A stretch of 64,000 bases of DNA from Hortaea werneckii (taxonomy: Eukaryota > Ascomycota > Dothideomycetes > Mycosphaerellales > Teratosphaeriaceae). The translations under genes were made by a program, and so were the position numbers. The stretch spans positions 1 through 64,000 of the forward strand of contig JBAOKB010000185.1 of NCBI GenBank assembly GCA_037044905.1, written 5' to 3'. Positions within the stretch are counted from its first letter, which is position 1. Each line of letters opens with the position of its first letter. The notes beneath the pieces were generated by a model. That model worked only from the letters and a program-made list of their open reading frames with translations, did not search any database and was not told the DNA's origin. Positions 43,395-53,189 of this stretch are shown piece by piece.

Positions 43395-44414
43395 ATTGAC
43401 GAGTGATGTATGTGTTGTGAAAGAAGGTTGGGTCTTGTTGTATATGGAAGGAGTCTGAGAGATCGAAAGCGTTGACTCAAGTTGGTTGGAAGGAAGAAGA
43501 TGAGTGTTGGAAAGGAGCGACATTGATATACTTCTCTCGACATGCGATCACGTGCGATGCCGATCCGTACCTACTACCCACGGCCTTGAGCTGAAGCTTG
43601 AGCTCCGGCGCGGTCGCGGCTACCGCGAGTATGAGTGATCCACCTGGAACAGAACGCCGGAGGATACCAACGCCGGCATAGGAGTGATGGCTTGCACGCC
43701 TCATTACTGGACAGAAATGCAGGTGTGTGGACATGGGACCAGTCAGCTCGCTCGTCTCACAACTAGAGAGGACCCGACGTGGAGGCCTGGATCGCAGTGG
43801 GATTGGCAGGGGGAAGATGCAAGAAGCGTTCATGCGACGAATCTAAGCTCGTTCTGCTGCCTGCATGATGCACTCAGCTCGGTCACGCTGGAGGATCTTG
43901 GCTGGAGTGGGATGCGGATGGAGGTATACTATTGGCGGCCACGGGGGAGATGCACGGGAATTCGGCCGGAGGCGATTCGAGACCTTTCCTGCTCCAGCAA
44001 GCCGAGAGCGTTGGGACGGCGGGGTGTAGAGTTGTGCTGGTGCTGCATTGCGGCCTGGAATGGGTCTGTGGGATGCAGTCGGATCATAACAAGCGAAGGA
44101 TGTTTGATTGCCAGAGCAGCAACGCGATCTCTGAGGATTGAATCTCTCTTTGACTAATAACAAAGGGACGTCTGCTTCTGTTGAGACATCAGTAGCTTTT
44201 CAAACACTCTGCCGTGTTGTTCGGTATCGGTGCATGCGTGGGGCCTCACTAGAGCAAATCCACCCTGATGGCAACCCTAGTGGTAAGTCTCACGTGACTT
44301 GAACATCTCAGCCAGTAGGACGCCTCGCATGAAGCAGGCGCACGGCAAGCAGGTCTCCTCGGGATTCTTCAGCACCGGTCCTTCTTCGCCACTGCAGCCG
44401 TACGCCTGCAGCCC
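43395..44414. other. Intergenic, no gene supported
   Basis: About 1 kb. A 157-codon frame at 43684-44157 (+) and a 106-codon frame opposite it exist, but their composition is not protein-like and no domain is visible. Confidence 0.4.
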
Positions 44415-46281
44415 TTACAGCCCCACCATTCTACGCAGCCCGCGGACTCGCCTTGCCCCGTTCTCCCCATACCCGACCTCGACCACCCCTTTGCCCATCT
44501 CCCACGCTCCGTTTTGCATTGGGTAATCGAGCTTAGCAGGAATGGCCGTCTTGATAAGGCCCGGCCAACGATCAACGCAGACGCTTTTGGCGTTGCACAA
44601 GCCCCTCAACCCTTCATCACCTGCAAACCTTCCGTAGCCTGATCTACCGACGCCGCCGAAAGGCAGTTGCACAGCGTAGAAGACAGCAAAATCGTTCACG
44701 GCTACCATGCCCGTCTTGACCTCTCTTGAGACTCTGTCAAGCTGTGCTTGAGCTGCGCGGTTGGAGGTAGGTCCGAATACGCTGCAGCCGAGGCCGTAGG
44801 GTGTGCTGTTCGTGATCTTGATCGCTTCGTCGACACTTCCCGCACGCATCAGCACGCAGACGGGCGCAAAGAGCTCTTCCTGTGCGATACGCATGCTGGG
44901 TGTGACGTCGACAAGTAGAGTAGGCTTGAAGTAGTGCCCAGTTCGATGTGTTGGATGTTCGTAATGGTGGCCTCCGGCAAGAAGCTTCGCACCTTGGTTT
45001 ACAGCCTCAGCAATAAGACCTTCGAGGCGGGCGAACGAAGCAGGGGAGATCATAGCGCCCATGTCCACGCCTGCGTCCGTCAGGTCGCTGCCAAGCCTCA
45101 TCTTCGCAATTCGCGGCTCGAGCAGCTTAACCAGCCTGTCGTATGCTTGAGGCATGGCAACTACGCGCTCAATGCCAATGCAGTTCTGCCCAGCAGATTG
45201 GAAAACACCGCGCATGATTATGCTTGCTACCCGCTGGATTTCGCCTTCCGTCTCCGGCTTACCTGCCGGATCATCCAGCACAATAGCGGCGTCTTTGCCT
45301 CCCAGCTCGACGCAGAGAGGCGTCAGTACCTTTGCTGCCCCCTTGGCAACCTCATGAGCCACCGGGCGACTGCCGATGAATGTGAGATGGCTGATACCAG
45401 GATGACTTGTAAGATAAGAAGCAGTCTGAGGCCAGCAGGTAATGGCATGAACAAGATCCGGATCGTGTCCACATGCAGACAGAGCTGCGCGGGCGATGTT
45501 CGCATAGTAGGCTGATGACCATGCAGTTTGCTCGCTGTTCTTCACGATCGTTGCGTTTCCGGTGAAAAGGGCACTGATAATTGGGCCAAATAGATTGTGG
45601 AAAGGGTAGCTGCACGTATGTAAGTAAGCGCTGAACTCGCATTGTCTGTTCATCGCTATATGTAACTTACTTCCAGCTGACACAGGCCGCAACGACTCCT
45701 AGCGGTTCATATCGCACTTCGTTCTTCTTGTAGAACATCAGTAAGTTGGTAGGCCTTCGGTCAGCTGCAAGAGCTTTTTCGCCGTGGTCAATCGTCCACT
45801 TGAGTTTCTCTACCGTGACCAAGACCTCGCCGAAGAGGGCATCGACACGTGTCTTGCCGCTGTCGAGGCACGCTGCCCGAACAATGGTATCTTGGTTGTC
45901 GAGGACAAATTTCAAGAGTGTCTTCAACACTCTGCGGCGTTGTGGCCATGTCGATTGAGACCAGGTAACCTGGGCTTGAGCAGCTTTTGCAACCAGCCGA
46001 TCAATGTCGTCTGCTGTCACTGGGTCGACGGATCCAAGCAGTTGTCCAGTTGCGGGAGCATAGCATTGTACAGCGGTCGATCCAGCTACCTTGATGTTCG
46101 GCTCGTCCAGGACCTTGCCCTTCCAGTCGGGCTTGCAAGGGTCAGGGGCTGGCACCGTGAAATCGACAGCTTTTTCGCCATCGTCGCTAAGGAAAGCATA
46201 TAGCGCCCACGCCGCGACGACCAACGCTGCGACACTCGCAATGGTCTTGACGTCCAGCAGGAACGTCTGTATCTCGGCCAT
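44415..46281 (-). CDS. Membrane-anchored aldehyde dehydrogenase, Msc7 type
   Basis: Two exons (46281-45671 and 45609-44415) with a 61-bp intron give 601 residues. The ATG at 46281 starts a short N-terminus followed by a membrane segment (TIASVAALVVAAWALYAFL, about residues 11-30), unlike soluble aldehyde dehydrogenases. The ALDH domain shows SWNYPFHNLFGPI across the intron, TFIGSRPVAHEVAKGA, the catalytic Glu in CVELGGKDAAIV and the catalytic Cys in QSAGQNCIGIER. Yeast Msc7 has the same anchored layout and is placed at the ER. It should oxidise an aldehyde with NAD(P)+; the substrate is unknown. Divergent from the peroxiredoxin gene. Confidence 0.92.
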
Positions 46282-46709
46282 GATTGGTGCTGCCGCCGAG
46301 GCTCTAGGCACGTGAGATGGGTGTTCTCCAGGGACTGCTGACAAAGCGTGGACGAGAAATCCATGGATTGAAATTGAATTCCAGTCGGCCGTCGGGTTCT
46401 GGCCGCAACTCTCCACTGATGATTTCCCGAAACGAGACCAAAACCAAATCGTCCGTCACGCCAAGTGGGATGGAGGGGCTTCCGAGGCCGCTCGCTTCAC
46501 GTCATAGCAGCAGGTACGAGCGAGCTTAAGCGTGAGATGCGTGGCAGAATGGAGAGGTTTTGTCATACTGCCAGGATACCTAGGTAGATTGGTGAAGTCC
46601 AGAAGAATTCCATTCGCACTCTGTCTGTCTACACGCACATTTCATCCCCTCCATTCGTCACCTTTCCTTCGTACATTCATCGTAACAGCTTCCTCCCGCA
46701 TCATTCATC
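46282..46709. promoter_or_regulatory. Divergent promoter: aldehyde dehydrogenase / peroxiredoxin
   Basis: 428 bp between two head-to-head starts, so both detoxification genes could be controlled together. It contains the palindrome TACCTAGGTA at 46577-46586. No known stress element was identified with confidence. Confidence 0.4.
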
Positions 46710-47343
46710 ATGCCTCCTCTCAAAGCCGGTGACAAGTTCCCCGACGGCGTAGTCTTCTCCTATGCCCCGATCGAGAACGACGATGCCAAGGCCTGCTCGA
46801 TGCCTGCCCCCTTCAAGGCGTCTGAAGAGTTCAAGGGCAAGAAGGTGGTGATTGTGTCTGTCCCAGGTGCCTTCACCCCCGGCTGCCAGGCCTTCCACGT
46901 CCCTCCTTACATTGAAAACTTGAACAAGATTGCGGACAAGGGTGTGGATATGGTGGTGGTCATCGCCTCCAACGATGCCTTTGTAATGAGCGCTTGGGGC
47001 AAGGTCAATGGCGTGAAGCCGGACAGCAAGCTCAAGTTCATGAGCGACAGCGAGTCGGTAAGTTTGGATTGGAGGCATATGTGTAGCAGGCTGTGACATG
47101 GGCTGACAAGACTCCGCACAGTTCTTCAGCAAGAACCACGGTTGGGACGCCGGCATGGGCGACAGGAACGGTCGTTGGGCCATGATCATCGAAAAGGACG
47201 GCACAGTGAGCTACGCCGAGAACGAGAGCAACCCGCGGCAGGTGACGGTAAGTGGTGAATTGAGGTCAAAAGCAGGCGATAAGGCTCTGACGCAATTTGA
47301 TTATTAGGTCTCTGGTGCCGAAGCCGTTCTGTCCAAGTTGTAG
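46710..47343 (+). CDS. Peroxiredoxin, Prx5/PMP20 type
   Basis: Three exons (46710-47057, 47122-47247, 47308-47343), introns of 64 and 60 bp, 169 residues, the usual length. The peroxidatic cysteine is C59 in VPGAFTPGCQAFHVPPYI; the family more often has TPTC. AWGKVNGV, MSDSES and the RNGRWAMIIEKDGTV segment fit the fungal allergen-like group (Asp f 3 relatives). There is no peroxisomal SKL; the C-terminus is LSKL, one residue different. It reduces hydrogen peroxide or alkyl peroxides using thiols. Confidence 0.93.
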
Positions 47344-47656
47344 ATTGCTTAGATAGACCAATGAAGAAACGAAAGATGAGTCTCCATCAATTCCCTCGTC
47401 TGCTAAGGTCTGGTACCTTTCATGCCGTCTTTCCTGAGCGGTTGGTACAACAGGTCCGGTTGCACCTTCCCGTTCTAGGCGGTCAAACAAAGCCGGGTGG
47501 CAAACAACCTGGAACACATTACAGGCTTGTGAATGTGACTGGCCGTTTTGCTGATCACCCGAAGTGCTTGCGGTTCTTCCAAAATACCTGTCCAAAGGAC
47601 GCTCTTGAAAGTCAACTTTGCTGACATCGATCCTGCAAGGAGATAAAGTGCTGAAC

Positions 47657-50600
47657 ATGGATGCCGCCGAGGCGTCGAAGAAGCTCGACAGCGACGCGAA
47701 TCCAACACAGCTAACACCAGAGACTGAGAATGACACGAAACCAAACAAGCCTTCCCACCGTGTCGACAAACCGGTCCGCAAGTCAACGCCGCGCCGCGAG
47801 CCTATCCAAAATCCCCGTCATCGCCAGCGGCTCATCTTCTGTTTCCCTGGCCACTCCTCAGCCGAGCGCTTCAACTTTCAAGCGTCCACCAGGACCTAGG
47901 GACCGCCGCGTATCGCTCATGTCTGCCGAGGAAAGCAGAGACGATGACCAAGGTGGAGATTATCGTCGACTTTCAGCTGCTGATTCAGCTCTCGAATTCG
48001 ACCTCTTCAGAGTCTACTTTGGAGCGTGAGGATATCGTATTTTTGAGGAGGTGCGAGAACACCCTTACAACGCTCATCACGGAGCAATCACGCAAGGCGG
48101 AGCTCGCGTTCAAACATGCAATTGTGCTTCATTTGCCCCGTGCAGGCAGAGTGGTGGCCGTGCCTGACGGCAACGTGCGTGAACTACAGCTGTGGACAGA
48201 AGCGACAGGCAATGCGCTCGAAGTCAACCCAAACATACTGGGACATTATGCTGAGGGGAGCATGGAATTGAGATGGCTAATTGTTCTTCTAAAAACGCTC
48301 TTCTCCGCAGATGGGAAACATATCGTCGTGCCATTCGAACTTCTCTGTCACATCGGAGGTAGTGCGCTGAAGGAGAAAGAGCAGGAGCAGCCAGAGCAAG
48401 CGTACGACCAAGACCAAGAGACGAAAAACCCTGCACCCGGTGGCGAAGATGAAATGCAAAGCAAAGAGTCAGAAACTGACTACGCTCACGGATTCATCGA
48501 GCTCCTGAATGATGAGGAAGACGAAGAAGCTGTTCAATTCCGCTTCGACTTCGGTCAGGCCTGTGGGAGTGAGCTTGGAAGTTGGTCTAGAGAGAAGAAT
48601 CAAGATGCGCCGTATGCCTTCTTTGGCTCCGTCGGTCCATTGAGCGACGGCAAGCTCTTCGCCACTGTCTTCTCCGATGTCGACCAGTATGAAGCAATTA
48701 TCGCGAAACCTGAGTTTCTGGACGGCTCGGATGTTCGCATGCTCGCGCATTGTCGGGGAGACAACACCTATGTCACCGCTGACTTCCGGACCTTGATGGA
48801 TTCTTTCCGCAACAATATCAAATTGAACTTCAGCTTCTACTCTACAAGTACCGACCCTACTTATACTGGCCCAGCGGACCTCCTGAAGGCCGCCATCGCG
48901 AGTAAGAGTAAGGACACGTACGTCAACGAAGTATGGGACCCGCGCAGCCCTGCTCAACAGGCCAGACCGCCTACATATGTTGACAACGTATTGTACAAGC
49001 ATCATGAAGTATGGCCCATACAAGACAAGGACAACGCCGATCTCCTCGCCACTTCAGGAGAAACTAGATTCACGATGGTCTGTGAAAAGACCTTTGACAA
49101 GGCTCTCATCCAAATTGCACTTGTATGCGATGAGCTGATGCCGTTTGCTCTCCTCTATCAACTACAACGCACAGCGAACATTCTCATATACCCTGTCGAC
49201 CAGAAAACACTGACATCTTTGGGTGTTTTCGACAGTTCCAACAGACCGACCAGCAAGCGCCTAGGTTATTGCTCACACTTCCGCACTGTCTTCACTTGCG
49301 AAGTTAAGCGTCTACTCGAGCTTTTCTCGGAAGATGCAGAGACCTTAAAAGGCGAGATCAAAATGAATACGCAACACAGCTTCCACGGCCGATCCAATAC
49401 TGCTGTTCCCCGAGATCCTGATCCCCTGGTATGGACATTCAGAAAAGATGTCCATATGCCTGAAGAACTGTTTGGAGAAGCAAAAAGGCATTGGGACGAT
49501 CGTTCGGAGGTATCTGCCGTTGCTAAAACGTCTTCTCACTATATTGGCTACAACACCGCTTCTCTTGCCTCAGACAGCAATTTTTTGTATGGATTGCCCA
49601 ACAGCACTGGAGGACGGCGTGCAGAGCCGCTGCCAAGAGACGAGAGCACCACTCCGGGAGTGGATGAGCCAAAGGACAAGGTAGATCCACTAGAGAGCAG
49701 AGATGCAGATGGTACGACCTCCTTTGGGTCCGCAACTCAAGCTCCGACAGACTTGTTGCACACATCGTTTCCCATTTCTAAGGATGTGACTCTGCACAAA
49801 ACTCCGTCGCCCCAGCTTCTTCTCACAACGTCTGTCGACCATGAAGACCCAGCGTCGAAAGCTGCATCGGAAACAAAAGAAACACCTATGAGCACAGCCC
49901 CAGACTCTTCACTGATCGTGAACAATACCTCAGCTCTCGCTCGCAAAGTCAGCAACCCACATTCAACTGAAGAGGGATTCATCGATACTGCGGACGGCCA
50001 GAACCACCGCCGTCAGTCATCAGGTTTGGTTGAAAAGGAAACTAAGTCAGAGCCTCCTACCATCAGCAGCTCTAACAGCAAATCGCAATCGCTTGATAAA
50101 GGTGAGCAGCATATCACTCCCGCATCGTCTCGTGACCTTGACCACGCCATCATCCACAACCTTCCAGCAACGCTCAACCTCCTGCTCACCTACGGCAATC
50201 TGAACGAAGATTCATTGCATAACGGTGTCCGTCTCGCATACAACTCCTTACAAGAAGCCCTTGCACGGAAGAATACGCTGCAGGCACAGCTTGTGGCAGA
50301 AGACGGAAGAAGTAGTAGTAGCAGTAGCAGCGCACGAAGGATTAATAGCTACCCCGCGGCAAGCAGACGGACAGCTGCATAACCGAGCGGAGGAGGAGCA
50401 GCTTTTCGACGTCCAGCCTTCCACTGCAAAGAGGACGATCTTGCACTTCGTGAAGAAGAAGGCAGAAGCAGATGCGGAAACGATGGATTTGGAAGAGCAA
50501 CTCGTTGAGAAACGTTCAAGGGAGATCAAGGAAGCGGAGAATGCCAAGCAAGCGTGGGATAGGCGGAAGATGGGTTTAGACAAGGAATGGCAGGACGAGG

Positions 50601-50692
50601 AAGATCAGGCGGTGGAGAAGTTGGAAATGGTGGTGATGGTTATGATGGCGGTGATGCTTGGAGCGGTTTATTTGGCCGCAGCTTATTGGTAG
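47657..50692 (+). CDS. Large protein of unknown function, tail-anchored
   Basis: A main frame (about 48000-50380) reads as a soluble domain with KHAIVLHLPRAGRV, YAFFGSVGPLSDG and ELMPFALLYQLQRTAN, then a long Ser/Thr-rich disordered region. A 37-52 bp intron starting at about 50305 joins it in frame to a C-terminal part ending at 50692: a charged coiled coil and one membrane helix (VVMVMMAVMLGAVYLAAAYW), so the protein is probably tail-anchored. At the 5' end the likely start (47657, MDAAEASKKLDSD) and the basic/Ser-rich stretch RAASLSKIPVIASGSSS lie in two other frames, so one or two indels or unseen introns are needed before 48000. I do not recognise the family. Confidence 0.6.
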
Positions 50693-51234
50693 AAGGCGTT
50701 TTTGGAGACACGAGTCATGAGACAACGACGCAGACGACGATGGGATAAGAGCAGGCTACGACACTTTCCATGAAGCTTCGCATCACGCGGTTCGATTTGA
50801 GGAATGTGCTAGGACAAATGTTGACTGAATACCACAACGATTGAGTACTTGCCGCAGATCTTCATCTTATTACCTAGGTATATTCTAAATCTTCCGTGCT
50901 TTCAGACCAACTTTACGCCTTGCTGCCTTCCATCTCGTGTACTCGCCGCCAGCAAAAAGTGTTTTCGCTATTGAATAACTATTCTATGTTTATACACACA
51001 CACTCACTGGCTCTGCCAAAGCCGCTCGCTGAAGCGCATTATCATTAGTAAAACAACATTATGCCCAAGGCAATCAAGCCTACGTTCCATAGCTTTCCGA
51101 GCTTCAATGCATGAAAGTACGAGAAAGATCGAAGGCCAAGTGGTTCTGTATCCTCATACCAGTAGAAGCAGAAAAAGCCTTGTCAAAGTGCGACCGCGTC
51201 GCCATCACCATCTCCACCCCAACACCAGCCATTA
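50693..51234. other. Convergent intergenic region
   Basis: About 540 bp. It holds TACCTAGGTA at 50871-50880 and a short CA repeat near 50995. No gene seen. Confidence 0.4.
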
Positions 51235-51749
51235 CTACCGATTACTCGTACTCATCCTCCCCATAGCCCCAGAGTCATTCGTAAACCGATACTTGACATC
51301 CTTAAACGAGTCGGCAGCAAAACAAAATGAAACACGAGGTCCTCAGTTAGACTCTCATTCCGGACGCTATGCTCAGCGTTGCCAGGGATGAAGACGACAC
51401 TGCCCGCTTCGACACGATGCTCGATCATCTCTACATTGACGATGCCGGTGCCTCGGATGACAAAGTAGATCTTCGGGTGGGCATGCCGATGCGGGGCGAG
51501 ATGACCGCCGAAGGTCGTAGGTTGGCCTTCGCGGCGGGGCGGACAGGTGGCGATTCCCGCGGTGAGAGCGGAGGTGGATGTGCGGTCGGAGGAGAAGAGG
51601 GTTTTCCAGGTGATGCGGCCGTGGTCGCGGTCGTTGTAGCCTTCCCGCTGGAGGGTGTCGGAGATGTCTTGCTGGGAGAAGACGACGGCCTCCGGGTGGT
51701 TGGACTTGGATGTGGAGGAGCGGCGGGTGGAGGAGATGAAGTTGCCCAT
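51235..51749 (-). CDS. Cupin-domain protein (frameshift near the C-terminus)
   Basis: Single exon, ATG at 51749. MGNFISST at the start could be N-myristoylated. The cupin fold has HRHAHPKIYFVIRGTG (metal-binding histidines) and GSVVFIPGNAEHSVRN (second motif). In the given sequence the frame ends with a poorly conserved tail at 51252. Adding one base in the A4 run at 51319-51322 (T4 on the coding strand) restores a natural end, FKDVKYRFTND, closing at 51235, about 171 residues. Function unknown; single-domain cupins of this kind are small-molecule enzymes or binding proteins. Confidence 0.75.
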
Positions 51750-52721
51750 GTTGAAGGGCTTGGGAAGTGAAGGCTGAAAGGTCTGGGTGAGGCTGATGAG
51801 GGAAGGTCTACGATGTGTGCCTAAACTGGAATACTGGAGGAGGTTTGCCTGGAGCTTCCGTTTGTGTTTGGTGGTGGGATGCGAAGGGATTGCTGAAGGA
51901 GTTGATCGGTCGGGAAGAATCTGTTGTCGAATCGCCTCAGATTGGCTGGATTCGCGTGTTGGTTGACGTTGAAGTGATGTATACAGCTTGGCCTAGCCTG
52001 GTGGGTAGTGCTGATGACATGTGCAGACCTGGTGATACCAACAATGCAGCAAGTGGATGAGGTGTGGTGTAACGATGAGCTGTTGAATGCCCATTACGTC
52101 CTGAGTTGAAGGAGGTTCTCGCTGTTATAATAAAGGGGATTCAGCCTAGGGAGGTAGTGATTTGTGGAAATGGAATGGTTTTCCTTTGCACCGCTTTGCC
52201 TAATCGTCAGCTTTTTCCCTTGGAACGGAGCCGCGGGGAGTTGCGGCTCCAAAGGGTGCAGCTCAGTGCGTTTGCGTTTCCTTGCAGCTGATGACGTTCC
52301 TTCCAGCTGCGGAAACCAGGAACCTACCTACAGCCTTTACCGGTTGTTAGAAAAAGAGGAAGAGAAAGGCTCGCCCTTGTTTCGGTTTCGGCTCCGGCTG
52401 GAAGGCGGTTTGCTCCGAAGACCTCTCGAAGGTACATACTTCTTCTACCTCCGATGTACGTGGATACACTATGTAGATTTTACTCTGTTCGCTGCTGACG
52501 CGTATGTTCTGCTTCGTCTCCGCACATGTGCAACAGGGAGTAGAGCAACAGCACAAGCTTGCGTGCTTGAGATCAACACGGCTAACGAGTGATGAAAGTG
52601 TGATTGTATGCCCAGGGTGGCATCCGAGGCTTCACATCCACCACATATACATAATATGTACAAGTAGTAATAGCTTCCTTGGTCAATTCACCATGTCTGG
52701 TCGCCGCTATGGCTTCATCCG

Positions 52722-53054
52722 CCTAGGTACTTACCACTTCTGCAGCCGGGAAGTCTGTCTATGAAGCAAAAATCACTCGAAAATAATATTTAACAAGCTT
52801 TTTATTATTCTGATTTTTCTTCCGCTTTTCGGACCATTAACTGTCAGCCCTACCGGCCTTGGCAGCGATAACGGCTTAAGCATTGATTGATGGATTGATC
52901 AAGTAATGCTTGAGCAGTAATCACCTAGGTAAGATATTGATTAATCACCTCGAGCTTTTCATCTCTTCCCGCCGATAAGGTGACTGATAGACGGCCTGCC
53001 TCTGCGACATTGGCCGAGACTGGCAGAATTGATACTCGCTCGCCCGGTCGCATA

Positions 53055-53088
<34 letters not shown>

Positions 53089-53098
53089 TACCTAGGTA
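52722..53098. repeat. Cluster of three CCTAGGTA palindromes
   Basis: CCTAGGTA occurs at 52722-52729, ACCTAGGT at 52923-52930 and the full TACCTAGGTA at 53089-53098. Further copies lie in other intergenic regions (25708, 29626, 46577, 50871, 56539). Confidence 0.8.
53051..53090. repeat. (CA)n microsatellite
   Basis: An almost pure CA repeat of about 40 bp, roughly 100 bp upstream of the ARG5,6 start, interrupted by two TA steps. Confidence 0.9.
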
Positions 53099-53189
53099 TA
53101 CACCCCCGGCGCACCCCTCGGTTCTGATATATATATCAGCGCAACTGCTGCTGAAGCTGCCGCATGCTGTGTAGTGTGTCCACCTTCAC

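Larger units (their letters stand above)
51750..53189. other. Long intergenic region upstream of ARG5,6
   Basis: About 1.4 kb. A 142-codon frame at 52164-52592 (+) lacks protein-like composition and I do not accept it. The proximal part has a TGACTGA word at 52981, one base from the Gcn4/CPC1 site, a CA microsatellite and three CCTAGGTA palindromes. Confidence 0.4.

Noticed and set aside
43684..44163. Opposed 157- and 106-codon frames
   Set aside because: Trp- and Cys-rich chance-like composition on one strand and its mirror on the other; no motif or splice support.
52164..52592. 142-codon frame upstream of ARG5,6
   Set aside because: Composition is irregular, no domain is visible and no neighbouring exon fits; it lies in a long promoter-like region.
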